A DNA stretch of 64,000 bases, from positions 255,097-319,096 of the forward strand of contig KB722742.1 in assembly GCA_000349905.1 (NCBI GenBank), read 5' to 3'. The notes beneath the pieces are model-generated. The model was not told where the DNA came from and ran no database searches. It worked only from the letters and a program-made list of their open reading frames with translations. Source of the DNA: Volvariella volvacea V23 (taxonomy: Eukaryota; Basidiomycota; Agaricomycetes; Agaricales; Pluteaceae). A program made the position numbers and the translations under genes. Position 1 is the first letter of the stretch; every line of letters starts with the position of its first letter. This document shows positions 32,902-42,867 of the stretch, in pieces.

Positions 32902-34684
32902 ATGGCAGATAACAAGAAGCAAGAGAAAGACTTCACGAAGGAGGTAGATGCTTTATTACCAGAGGTCGACAATCTGGTCAAGGTATAGTTGTTCGCTCTG
33001 CTCTGATCCATGCTAACGAGATGGTCAATAGGCGGGAAAGCTCCAGGACGGGTTGGATAAACTATTCGCATTGGAGAAGCAAGCCCGAAATGTCTGCTCG
33101 TTTTGTCCACTACAGAGACACAGTCTAATTTCTAGTGTAGGCCGCTGATCTTTCTTCAACGACTCGACTGGTCAAAGCAATTGTACAACACACTTACAAC
33201 GCACGTAATTATGATCTCTTGAATTCCAGCATTACAGTATTGAGCAAGAAGCATGGTCAGCTAAAGGGAGCAGTTCAGGCAATGGTCGAGTTGTCCATGG
33301 GTTGGCTGGATGCTATCAAACAGCATGATGGGATCAAGCGATGGCTTGAATTAGTGGAAACTTTGAGAGGCGTAACAGAGGGCAAGGTAAGATCCAATCA
33401 ATATTCACATTCCATCATCGTTAATGCGTTTACTAGATTTTCTTGGAAACACCACGAGCTCGGGTCACATTACTACTCTCTCACTATTACGAGGGTCTTG
33501 CTGCCTCGGATGATCCTACGCAGGTTCCAAATGAAAACCTGCAACGCGCCTCAGATCTCCTTTCAGATCTGCAAGTGGAGACTTATTCATCCATGGAGCG
33601 AAAGGAGAAGACCGAATTCATCTTGGAGCAAATGAGATTACTTATCGGCGTGGCCCGGCAGAAAGACACGGCAGCTGGCAAGGCCGGAAAGGATACTCTA
33701 GGGGGCGGCGAAGCGGAGTGGGTGAAGGTCAGAGTTGGGGGTAGGAAGATTAATGAGTCGTTCCTGAAGGAGAAGGAAAACGAGGTAAAGTGGAATCCCA
33801 GTCGTCGCGTCTACTCGCTAACAGGCGCACAGGAACTCAAATTGAAATACTATGACCTAATGATTCAACACGCTCTTCACCACAACGCATATTTAGACGT
33901 CGCCAATTACTATCACAGGATTTGGGAGACGCCTTCCATCAAGGAAGATGAAAATGGTAATGGTAAAGCTGTACGCACTTTCCTCTTCGTCCTTGCATAT
34001 TCTTTTCATGAGTTCGCTAGGCCTTGGAACACATTGTTTACTATATCGTGCTGGCGCCTCACAGTAATGAACAATCAGACATGCTTCACCATATATATAT
34101 TGATCCCGCACTGGCGAAGCTTGGACTACATTAGTGAGTTAAACCTAGACCAAGACATATATATCGTTCTTACATCCATTGTAGTAACCTCGTGAAGTCG
34201 TTTGTTACCCGCGAACTTATGAGGTGGCCCGGCATAGAAGCCATTTATGGCGATTTCCTTCGAACCACTCCAGTTTTCAGCGTTGAAAAGCGATGGGAAG
34301 ATCTACATACACGTGTTGTAGAGCATGTGAGTAAATCTCTAAGATGCTGGGCGCATAACCTCATCACCTGGTGCTTAGAATATTCGTGTCGTCGCGGAAT
34401 ATTACACACGCATCACGATACCACGACTAACGAACCTTCTCGATTTAACGCCAAAACAAACAGAGGAAGTCCTATCTCGTCTTGTGGTGGATGGAACTAT
34501 TTGGGCAAGGATTGATCGACCTGCCGGCGTTGTCGACTTCCGTCGTAAGCGAAATGCAGAGGATGTTATGAATGACTGGAGCTCAGATATGCAAAAGTTG
34601 TTGGGACTAATCGAGAAAACATGGATGGGTATGAATGCTGCACAGGCAGCACAAGCTCGAATAAAAGCCGCCTCCTCATCATAA
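32902..34684 (+). CDS. RPN5: 26S proteasome regulatory subunit Rpn5 (PSMD12)
   Basis: Scaffold PCI-domain subunit of the proteasome lid. It starts MADNKKQEKDFTKEVDALLPE and shows family segments in order: KLFALEKQARNA joined to ADLSSTTRLV, GWLDAIKQHDG, KIFLETPRARVTLLLSHYYE, LLSDLQVETYSSMERKEKTE, FILEQMRLLI, GGRKINESFLKE, ELKLKYYDLMIQHALHH, YLDVANYYHRIW, and HIVYYIVLAPHSNEQSDMLH. The PCI winged helix includes LTPKQTEEVLSRLVVDGTIW and ARIDRPAGVVDFRR. Ends QAARIKAASSS-like tail at 34684. About seven introns, one of which (33785-33832, 48 nt) is stop-free and in frame. Full length, about 475 residues. Confidence 0.95.
33785..33832 (+). other. Stop-free 48-nt intron in RPN5
   Basis: GTAAAG...GCACAG. 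Removal joins KEKENE to ELKLKYYD as in the family; read through it would add 16 residues (VKWNPSRRVYSLTGAQ). Confidence 0.65.
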
Positions 34685-34941
34685 TCATAACTGTGTACAT
34701 GTACCTATATTACAATGTATCATGCCATCGTGTTAGAGCGTTTTAGCTGTTGTAATTGACCTGAATATGGTGAGCAACATTGCCATAAGTACTCCTTGTT
34801 TTAGTAGGGAGCGCTGGTTAGCGCTGGACCTAGAACAGACAGCAGTAATTGATATTCGTATCCAGAACCACTAGGCATCCTTCGAAGGTTGTTGTGTATT
34901 AAAACATAGATTAAAAGTAAATTCTAGCAGGTCCTGTAATT
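34685..34941. other. Convergent 3' intergenic region
   Basis: A 257-bp gap between the ends of RPN5 and the mS23 gene; A/T-rich with no gene seen. Confidence 0.35.
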
Positions 34942-35866
34942 TTACCGTCGCAGCTGCATGTAATCTGCGCTCTGAGCGATTTGCTCGGCAGATGAAGGGG
35001 ATACAACAGGTTCGGTCAGAGCAGCAGAGTACGTTGGTCGAACACCCTCCTTCCAAAGTCGAACATACTCCTGACCCTTAGACCATTGAGTATTGCCGTC
35101 ATTCCTCTCAACAATAGCCTTCCATCGCTTCTTCGCAGCCATCGCACCTTCATCCATCTCTTCTCGCCTCTCCCAGGTTGAAAGCAGCCGCTTCTCCTTC
35201 TCGAAGGCATGTGCAATCTCGGTATGGGAGAATACGGCGCCAAGGGTCTCGGCTTCTAGAACGGCGAAAGTAGTTGCAATATGGTGTTCGGAGCGTAATG
35301 CCCTAAATTGAGCAACGGCCTTCGCGTATGCTTGCGTGAGGGGGGTGGAATGGTGCTCGTATAGGTTAACTGCGAATTTGATGGCACTGCACTCGCATCA
35401 ATGAAATTGCTTATGACCAAAAGTATGGTAATACTTACTCTTCTGGAGTGGGGTTTCGACCTCTCTGACTGAGGCGAGTCCATGCCGTGCCTGTCACTGT
35501 TCGTGGATGAGAGGCAATAGTTTGTCCTTCAACAAGGGTAGTAGGTCGAAAAGCCTCGAATGGGTGGTCACGGAAGAACTGGCGTCTGATGTCATCCTCC
35601 ACGTAGTAGATGGGTAGCGGTTTTGGCGTGGAGGGTTTATTTCTGGCTCCGGAGCGAGCAGAACGGTGTGGTGGAAGTTTGTCGTACTCAGTACGTGTAG
35701 CAGGTGCCTTTGGTGGGAGGGGAAGAGGCGGATAGCTAAGAACAGGTTTATACCATGCCGGCTCCTGCTTGATGAAGTCGGCGCGCATAAGGCGCGAGAC
35801 TTGTTGGTGGACCTGGGATGCTATCCGCCGAACCATGATGTGGAAATTTGGGACGGGCGGGTCCAA
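34942..35866 (-). CDS. Mitochondrial small-subunit ribosomal protein mS23 (Rsm25)
   Basis: Component of the mitochondrial ribosome small subunit. The N-terminal block VRRIASQVHQQVSRLMRADF, then QEPAWYKPVLSYPPLPLPP, is the family signature. The middle has YYVEDDIRRQFFRDHPFEAFRP and the C-terminal part is helical and charged (FEKEKRLLSTWERREEMDEG, AAKKRWKAIVERN). One intron near 35394-35438. The first ATG gives MDPPVPNFHIMVRRIAS; a second ATG at 35836, just before VRRIASQ, may be the real start because mS23 proteins usually begin there. Length about 290 residues. Confidence 0.8.
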
Positions 35867-35952
35867 TATGTTCAGTGGAGGGCATTGACCCTCGAATCAA
35901 ACATAACCAAATACATATATAATTAACCGACTACTCGACATAGAATGTAGAA

Positions 35953-38607
35953 CTATAATTTTGCCTGTACCGGCTTCTTGAGTAGTTTTGCTTGATCACG
36001 AAGAATGCGCCGAAGCTGTGCGATGCACCCCTTAGCTGCTTTTGAACAAGTTTTGAGTTAGAAATCCCACTTACCACCTTACCCGAAGGATTTTTTGGAA
36101 TGGCATCAATAAATTCTACCCCACCAGCCAAGCGCTTGTATGCAACCTTGTTATCAGAAACATGCTGCAATGACAATGTCAGTGTCGAGATGCTTGGTGA
36201 GTGTACATATGAGTACCTTTTGTAGAGCTGCTTTTAGCTTCTCTCGCTCCTGTAAGGATCCTCCAATGTGGTTCCAGGTATTTGGATTGACAACTATAAA
36301 CGCCATCGGAAGCTCTCCGCTATATTCATCCGGAATGCCCACAACGCATGCATCAAGTACGTCAGGGTGTAGTAGCAAGTGCCCCTCCAACTCTGCAGGT
36401 GCCACCTGGAATCCCCGAACTTTGATAATTTCCTGTTACAAGTCAGGGCGCGTCGTTATTGTGAACAGGAGCATTATGTACCTTCAGACGGTCGACAACG
36501 AAGACTTCATTATTCTTGATGATAACCTCGTCTCCTGTGCGCACCCAGCCATCGACGAAGGTGGATCGAGTCCTGAACCATGATCATTAGTGTTCAGAAC
36601 ATTTTGTTGCATTTCAACTCACGCAGGTTCATTCTTAAAATATCCTATGGCCATTGAGGGTCCTGTGACAACCAGTTCACCTGTTTCTCCTTCTCGTGCC
36701 AGAGTTCCATCAGGTTTAACAACGCGTGCCCTGATACCTGGGATGAGTTGCCCAGCGCTACCAATGGTACCAAGTTTTTGAGTAGGAGGTATCATGGCAA
36801 TGGTTGTGGAGGTTTCAGTGAGGCCTGGGTTGGAAAGCATTCATACTGCAGCCCAAAACTTGATTACTACGAACATACCATAACCTTGACCAATGCACGC
36901 GTTGGGCAAAACCTTGACTATCCTTTGCATAAGCTCACCACTCAATGGTGCCGCACCGCACATGCACCACTTCACATGTCGGAAATCATATGACTGTACA
37001 GCAGGATTCTGTGATGACTTGATTAACGAAGCTTGCCTCACTAGTGCACTAATAAATATACCTTGCAGAGAAGGACAATTTGCGGGGGAACAAGACTATC
37101 AGGATCGATTATTAGTGCTCACGTAAAAAAAAAAAATAACTGGTGGGGCGCACTATAGGTGAGTTATGCGATGCCGTTTAATGCTTTCCAGAAAGTCGAC
37201 AAAGCTGAACTTTGGAACAATTACCAGGGACATCTGGGGTGCTTATTGATAAAAATCAAATAAGTCTCAATATAGAAGCGCACCCCACAAAATAGGATGT
37301 AATGCAACTACCATAATGGTATTTAATGGTGGTGATTCGCCAGTTGTTTGAGGATCACTTACATTGACGATTAGGCCATAAATATCTATTTCAAGGTTTT
37401 AGTCTGTTACTGCTGTTGGGTGCAAATCACATACGGAAAAAGGGTAAAACTAAGACAAGGATGAGCCGACAGCACACTACATGCCTTTACCACTCACCAG
37501 CCATGGCTATGTCGCCCGGCACCATGCGTTTGTTTGGCCAGCTGGGATCGTTGATATGGTAATGCGCTATCATTTGGAGGACATTTGCAATTACCCCATA
37601 GTGCGTTATAGCCACAGCCTTGAGATGGACGCGTTAGATCACTGTCAGTGGTGAACTGCGTTATTGCGTACCTTGGGTTTTCCTGGCCAGACAATGTCAG
37701 ATGACTGGATTGCATGAATGGAAATTTGGGATCACCTGTTGTTCCACTAGAAAAAGAGAGAAATGCCAAGGTGCGCTTTGCTTCACCAGGTTGGAGTGAA
37801 ACATCTTTGAATCCTTGCGGTTGTGCAGCGCCAAATTCAATAAGTTCGTCCACGGTAGCAAACGTCTTCGGGACAGAGTTGGACGGGCCCAACACAACAA
37901 TACGGTTCTCGGAGAGCCCAGCCATCTGAGCAGCCGCACGAGCTGTGGCTAGGCAGACATGATGGCAGATGATCAATGCTGCATTGGTTGTCGTGAGTTG
38001 ATGAACCAGCTCTTCCGGTGTATAGCTCGGGTTTGCCGGCCTGTACAACACTACATCAACCTGACAGTACGGGATGTTAACAACTGATTAAACCCTCACG
38101 TTACAATGGCGCCGAGAGTGTGGACGGCCCATATAGATGCAGGATAGTCTACGGTGCAGTGTCATAATCTAGACGTAACAAGGGAGATTCGGCTCCACTG
38201 ACCACAGTCATTGGGACTAAACAAGCACACTGAGGCAGTGTGAGTGCGCACGCACGCGAACTAAACTAAATACACACCAACATCGTTCCGGCCTAGCACG
38301 GGTCAACATTGCGCGAACATGAAGATAGGTCGACGCACCAAGTTTCCATTTCGAGTGCAAGGCATTGGCAAGGCCGAATGTGCGTCGCTCGACCTGAACG
38401 ACACGGGTTAATGTACGTGAAGTGGGACTCAGGCCTACCCACCTCGCTTTGGTGAAATGGACGACCGGTGGCGTCTTCAATGAACCACGGAACAGTGGGG
38501 GGCCTTGTGGGACGTATCACGGAGGTAGCCCCTTTAAGAATGAACTGGGGGATAGTGAGGTTGTCCGGGATGTGCAGCGGCTCGAGGCTGGTGGCGAACT
38601 CGGACAT
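35953..38607 (-). CDS. 4-coumarate-CoA-ligase-like acyl-CoA synthetase, peroxisomal
   Basis: AMP-forming enzyme that activates a carboxylic acid to its CoA ester. Motifs: the P-loop FLSFSSGTTGDPK (about 37730-37770), LPFFHIYGLIVN built from two exons, PKFSFVDFLESIKRH, HLYLVPPQIVLLCK, GAAPLSGELMQ, GYG...LTETST, GELVVTGPSMAIGY, PAELEGHLLLHPDVLDACVV, and the catalytic-lysine region IPKNPSGKVV before RRILRDQAKLL. The last residues are AKL, a type 1 peroxisomal targeting signal. The substrate cannot be read from sequence. About thirteen introns; the confusing stretch 37040-37500 resolves into short exons. A 129-nt intron at 37234-37362 carries a hairpin over its 3' splice site. The gene is divergent from MED7. 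Confidence 0.9.
37234..37362 (-). other. 129-nt intron with hairpin at the 3' splice site
   Basis: On the minus strand GTAAGTGATCC...CACCCCAG. TGGGGTGC (37235-37242) and GCACCCCA (37280-37287) are exact inverted copies, and CTTATTGAT (37242-37250) pairs with ATCAAATAAG (37255-37264) inside them. The acceptor AG abuts the outer stem. Confidence 0.6.
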
Positions 38608-38797
38608 TGTAGTAAGAGAGAGACCAAGGGAATGGCGAGGAGCGGGGGAGCTGACATTATTTAAGATACAAATATCAATGTCGGCTGGAACTTGGCTAAT
38701 TGGGTTCCTACTTGTGATAGAACGCCCATTCCGTGTGACCCTCTCCAGACGCCCAGAAACGGATCTAACCGATTATGTCACTCCCTCCCCGTCTCCC
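38608..38797. promoter_or_regulatory. Bidirectional promoter, acyl-CoA ligase / MED7
   Basis: A 190-bp gap between divergent ATGs. No clear box was recognised. Confidence 0.4.
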
Positions 38798-39867
38798 ATG
38801 GACGACGATGACACTGAACTCAGAAATCCATACCCCTCGCCTCCTTCGCATTATACAAAGTACACCTCCCACAATCTGAATCTGCTCGACCTTCTGCGTC
38901 AGCGCACAGACGATCCATCGAGTGCCAACCAATATCAAGTTCTTGCAGACCAGACGGACATACCCGATTGGCCCCTGGTCCAGCTTGAAAAGCCTCGCGT
39001 TGATTGGATACTGGAGGAAGAAGAACCATACTACGATGTCTTTGGGGAACGTTGGTTTGTGCGCCTGATGTCCCACGCCGATGGGCCCCCATTGATGTAG
39101 GTTAGGTCAAGGACAAAATCTTATCCCTCGCGGAGTCTGGCGGAACCCAGTTGTATTCCAGCGATCCAACCGTCGGTCAGTCGTATTTCAGTCACAGAGT
39201 GTATTATAACTGCATTTTTAAAATAGACCGACGACCCGCCCTACGATCAGTCTTGCGGTCGTTGCTTGCCAGTTACTCAGCCCTGACTGGCGCACTGCTG
39301 AAGCCTCCGCCTACATCTCCTACCGTTCAACCAGAATGGGTTCAGCATATAGAATGGATTAACGTCCTGAGCCAAAATCTGATGGCTGCTGCAAACGATC
39401 TCCGACCTGTCCAGGTCTGCTCTGTCTCTCTGGCGTAATACCCAACAGTTGACCTGGTACCTTAGGCCAGGGGTAACCTGGAGCTGATGATGGCACGGCA
39501 ACTACAATTAAGGAGAGAAGAGACACGGGCCATACACAGGTTTGTGTCCTCTTCCTGTCCCATTTTGCCACTCAAGAGATGAGGATGTAGTACTTGCGAC
39601 GAGTTGGAAAAAAGACTCAAACAGTTGCGCACATCATTGACATTGCCAACGCCTGTTAAAATCAGCACTGTGAGTTATCACCCTCTGGTTTGACCTTGTG
39701 CTAATCAATGATCTTTAGGGCATGGCCACGAATACTACATCCCCTACGGTATGGCCACAAATCCGACTTGCATATATCCCAACTCATACATCACCATGTA
39801 GAAACAGACACCGGAGCACGAGGTCACGGCCATGGATGTTCGTCGTTGGGCAGAAGAGGTGGAGTGA
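38798..39867 (+). CDS. MED7: Mediator complex subunit 7
   Basis: Middle-module subunit of Mediator, which links transcription factors with RNA polymerase II. The N-terminus has the family hallmark NPYPSPPSHYTKYTSHNL, then LEKPRVDWILEEEEPYYDVFG joined across an intron to KDKILSLAESG. Later blocks are RSLLASYSALTGALL, VQHIEWINVLSQNLMAAAND with LRPVQ, and RREETRAIH joined to CDELEKRLKQL. I place the end after two more introns at KQTPEHEVTAMDVRRWAEEVE, stop 39865-39867, because this ending fits the family better than the open frame that runs on. About 230 residues. ATG 38798 directly precedes DDDDTELRNPYPSPP. Confidence 0.9.
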
Positions 39868-39903
39868 TCGTGTGTACTTCGCATGTATTATAGAAGCAAT
39901 TAT

Positions 39904-39927
39904 AAACCCTAACCCCGATTCAGGGTT
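39904..39927. promoter_or_regulatory. Telobox-like inverted pair upstream of the BCL7-like gene
   Basis: AAACCCTAA (39904-39912) and AGGGTT (39922-39927) form an inverted pair 50-73 bp before the ATG. Similar telobox motifs occur in promoters of translation and chromatin genes. Confidence 0.35.
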
Positions 39928-39976
39928 AAGCTCCAAACCCCAGACGGAACAAACGCTCTTTGCTCACTTTCACGAC

Positions 39977-40598
39977 ATGGCAACAAGACGTAGGATCGGT
40001 GTCAGCGCTGCATCTACAGAAGCTGCACGACGCCAACTGATGCAGCCAGTTACTTGTTGGGAGAAAGTTTGGACAGCACCAGAGAACATGCCTACTAGTT
40101 CAAGTTTGAAGGTGTATAAATGGGTCAAAACGGAGAAAGTCCAGGTATGTTCAATTACTACGCCAACGCAATTGCATAGCCACATTGAAGTAGCAATTTA
40201 GCGATGATGAAGGAGGTGTTGATGAACCATTGGCTCCGTTACCCGATGAACCAGAAGTCCAGGAGGGCGACGATGAAATGGATCAAGACGAGCCTGCCGA
40301 CACAGAGACACAAACAGCGGGGAGGGAAGCAACTCAAGACGCCGCCTCCAAGGCGCCCTCCCCAAAACCTTCACGACTAATTCAAGAGGGGGATATATCG
40401 CAAAATGCTGACCTAGGGGAAGACGAGGGTGGCAAGCTAGGGACTGCTAGCCTCTCCCTCGACATATCGAGCCTAGGGCCAGATGGATTACAGTTAGAGT
40501 CTGCACAGAACCTATCGCAGATAGATGAAGCGGACGCGCTGATGGGTGGTACCATTATGGACGCGACTTTAGATCCATTCACACCAAGCACCAAATAG
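39977..40598 (+). CDS. BCL7-like protein (candidate SWI/SNF-associated factor)
   Basis: About 190 residues. After MATRRRIGVSAASTEAARR comes WEKVW, a nine-residue spacer with PENMP, then SLKVYKWVKTEK. This matches the spacing of the BCL7 N-terminal domain (WEKKW...SLRIFKWVP), a subunit of animal BAF chromatin remodellers. A 49-nt intron (about 40146-40194) joins KVQ to QFSDDEGG. The remaining 130 residues are acidic and Ser/Pro-rich (EVQEGDDEMDQDE, KAPSPKPSRL) and end DPFTPSTK. The gene starts 109 bp after MED7. The possible basic helix before WEKVW is shorter than in animals; an additional upstream intron cannot be excluded. Family assignment is from a short motif. Confidence 0.55.
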
Positions 40599-40692
40599 GT
40601 TATGCATCGCGTAGTCACTGGGGTTATGTAACATTCCCAACAACGTGTCCATCGTTGTACTCGTACTCACAGCTTGTACATCAAGCTCCAAG

Positions 40693-42447
40693 ATGGGGCC
40701 CTCAGATTTCCTTTTCACTAATCGTTCAAACATCGCCCTTCTGCTGCTATGTGGTGCATTGGCAGCATCTGTCGGCGTGTCCCCGCAATTTGTGCCAACC
40801 ATCCTCCTCCTCTCAACAGCCCTCATTTACAATAGAACTGCTTTGGCACTTGCCAGCACCAGTAGGCCGCATACGCCCTCCAACATGTTGATGCTATGGG
40901 CATCCTTGTCCATTGGACAATCCATCCCTCGACTGCCTGCAGCCGTAACGGCATTGTCCACCACAGGAGTATCCTTTGTCTCCCTCGCTTTGCTGTCAGC
41001 AATCAATTCCTTGCTTGTGGTTATAGCTCTTCAGATGGATTTGACGCCTTGGCTTGCGAATACTACGTGGTCCTACATCTCGTCGTTCCCTACCCGATGG
41101 GCCACCCTCCTTTTCATTGTATCCCAACTCAGTCCGATTGGTCGTTTATCGTCCTGGAGCCCCATGGATGGATTAGTGGGTTACCGCTGGATGCTACCGC
41201 TTGTCGGCACAATAGGGATAGATTGGGTGGTAGCAGCTTGGGCCATTGTGATCTCCCACATCGTGAAGATGTGGTTCCTGGACGAGGAATTTGATGAGGG
41301 CGAGCGATCATTGCTATTGGCGCAAGACGTTCCTACCCCTACTCCGGCCCCTCCTGTCCCATCGTTGCGCAAAGGACTTGCCATATTGACAGCAGTATTG
41401 ATAGCACTCACGCTGCCTTCACAATTTGCGCTTGACCTACCCCTGCCAATCTCCGCTAGCCATTCCACTCCGTTCTCTGTTGGTTGTGTTCTTCCATCCT
41501 ACGACCGTTACAAGCACAGCAGCCCCACATTCAAGGATTTCTTATTGGAAAGTCAAAAACTAACGGGTGGGGCAAAATTACTGCTGTGGCCAGAGGGTGC
41601 AGTCCGATTTGATACCATCGAGGAACGCGATATTGCATTCGACAAAATTAGGAATGTTGTTACTGGCTCTTATGTTGGAGTGGGATTTGAGGAAACGGAT
41701 AACAAGGCGAGCCGTAGCGAAAGGCGGACAGGTCTCGCATTGATCTCAAAGGATTATCCCAAGCCCTATCTTATCTATTATAAGCGAAATTTAGTCCCAA
41801 GTAAGTGCGTTTTAACGATGCCAAGCTGTCGAACTCTGATTAGTCCGTCAGTTGCAGAATCGTTCTCGCTCAGGCATTCAATGGAACCGCCCGGCGTATA
41901 TACAATCCAACTCCCTCACCCCAAGGAAGTGAACAAGACAGAGTGGGCACCCCCACCCAATTATACACGACCTTTGGCAATCACCGCATCCATCTGTCTT
42001 GATTTCGCCTCCCCACTGCCTTTCAACGATTTGCAGGAACGCCCCGCGTTGATTCTTGCTCCAGCGCGCACCTGGAAAGCTTCAGTTGGGTACGCCATGT
42101 GGCAACATGCCAAACGGCGCGCAGAAGAGTTGGGGTCTATAGTACTCTGGTGCGATGGAGGCGACGAAGGTCTGAGCGGTATTGCTGGAGAAGGCCACAA
42201 CGAGATTATTCAAGTGGGATCTGGATCTTGGATTCGTACCATCGGCATTCAATATCCGTTCGACGAGCGACGAACACTATCAGCATACCTGGGGACCTGG
42301 TTAATTACTGCCATGCTCTTGGTCACCTTTGGTGGCACTATAGGTAACCTTGCCCATATGCCCCAGCTTACCGGCATCGCGCTCCAATTCGTGCGATCCA
42401 GGGCTCGGAGGATTTTATTGCGCTCAATAAATCGATCAGAGGCATAG
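40693..42447 (+). CDS. Multipass membrane CN-hydrolase, apolipoprotein N-acyltransferase-like
   Basis: About 567 residues. The first 260 residues hold about five hydrophobic segments (for example ILLLSTALIY, LALLSAINSLLVVIAL, WVVAAWAIVISHIVKMWFL, ILTAVLIALTLP). A nitrilase-fold domain follows with all three catalytic residues: Glu in LLWPEGAV (residue about 301), Lys in YYKRNLVP (about 364) and Cys in ITASICLDFASP (about 418). A final hydrophobic helix (LGTWLITAMLLVTFGGTIG) precedes a basic tail. This is the layout of bacterial Lnt, which acylates lipoproteins. Fungi do not make bacterial lipoproteins, so the acceptor is unknown. Start is ATG 40693; an upstream GTG is not needed. A 51-nt stop-free intron (41801-41851) joins LVP to IAESFSLRH. 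Confidence 0.75.
   Translation: MGPSDFLFTNRSNIALLLLCGALAASVGVSPQFVPTILLLSTALIYNRTALALASTSRPHTPSNMLMLWASLSIGQSIPRLPAAVTALSTTGVSFVSLALLSAINSLLVVIALQMDLTPWLANTTWSYISSFPTRWATLLFIVSQLSPIGRLSSWSPMDGLVGYRWMLPLVGTIGIDWVVAAWAIVISHIVKMWFLDEEFDEGERSLLLAQDVPTPTPAPPVPSLRKGLAILTAVLIALTLPSQFALDLPLPISASHSTPFSVGCVLPSYDRYKHSSPTFKDFLLESQKLTGGAKLLLWPEGAVRFDTIEERDIAFDKIRNVVTGSYVGVGFEETDNKASRSERRTGLALISKDYPKPYLIYYKRNLVPSKCVLTMPSCRTLISPSVAESFSLRHSMEPPGVYTIQLPHPKEVNKTEWAPPPNYTRPLAITASICLDFASPLPFNDLQERPALILAPARTWKASVGYAMWQHAKRRAEELGSIVLWCDGGDEGLSGIAGEGHNEIIQVGSGSWIRTIGIQYPFDERRTLSAYLGTWLITAMLLVTFGGTIGNLAHMPQLTGIALQFVRSRARRILLRSINRSEA
41801..41851 (+). other. Stop-free 51-nt intron in the CN-hydrolase gene
   Basis: GTAAGT...CGTCAG, 17 codons without a stop. 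Splicing restores the Lys-NLVPIAE segment next to the catalytic lysine as in Lnt-like enzymes. Confidence 0.65.
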
Positions 42448-42867
42448 CTCCTGCTTCCAAAGGGTTGCACTTCAAGGAACTTGTGCCCAAAGAACAAGAA
42501 CTCAGTTTTCAGATCTCGTGCTATCAGTAGTTTTTCATATTCTTCGCAGTTGTTGAGTGCTAGAACGCTAATACGGTGACTGTTTGTATAATAAGACTGT
42601 TTTTAAATATACTGAGGACGTGTTGTCGAGCTATATACTGGACATGACGCTCCAGTGTCCAGACCGCTGTGGGTGTGCACGCGGCTTGTTTAATGTCGCA
42701 CGGGTCCTCGGCACTTCAGCGTACCTACCCGTCATAGATTATGCTTGCCCTTCATTCATCTACCATTTAACCTGCACCACGACGTATTCCAAGGCCAATT
42801 GCATCACCGTCCTAGGCTGCGTCTTTTGCACACTCTAATCGCAAACTTGTCTCGACCTGAGCACACC
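42448..42867. promoter_or_regulatory. Intergenic region upstream of the small conserved gene
   Basis: 420 bases; open frames are short and without domains. Near 42630-42665 there is a short inverted pair ACTGGACA / TGTCCAG (about 42638-42664). Nothing else seen. Confidence 0.35.

Noticed and set aside
37125..37136. Run of twelve A resembling a retroposon tail
   Set aside because: On the coding (minus) strand it is a poly-T tract inside an intron, before its acceptor, with no target duplication or insert.
37040..37500. Apparent degeneration of the CoA ligase in the middle
   Set aside because: Short exons IYGLIVN, PKFSFVDF and HLYLVPPQIVLLCK are recovered between five regular introns, so the gene is intact.
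39904..39927. Telomeric DNA
   Set aside because: Only a single AAACCCTAACCCC unit and an inverted half, in the middle of housekeeping genes.
39722..39976. Open frame running from MED7 into the BCL7-like gene, suggesting a fusion
   Set aside because: MED7 ends better at 39867 after an intron in another frame, with the typical DVRRWAEEV ending, and a fresh ATG starts the BCL7-like protein.
40621..40692. GTG start adding 16 residues to the CN-hydrolase
   Set aside because: Fungal nuclear genes start at ATG; ATG 40693 is the first in frame.
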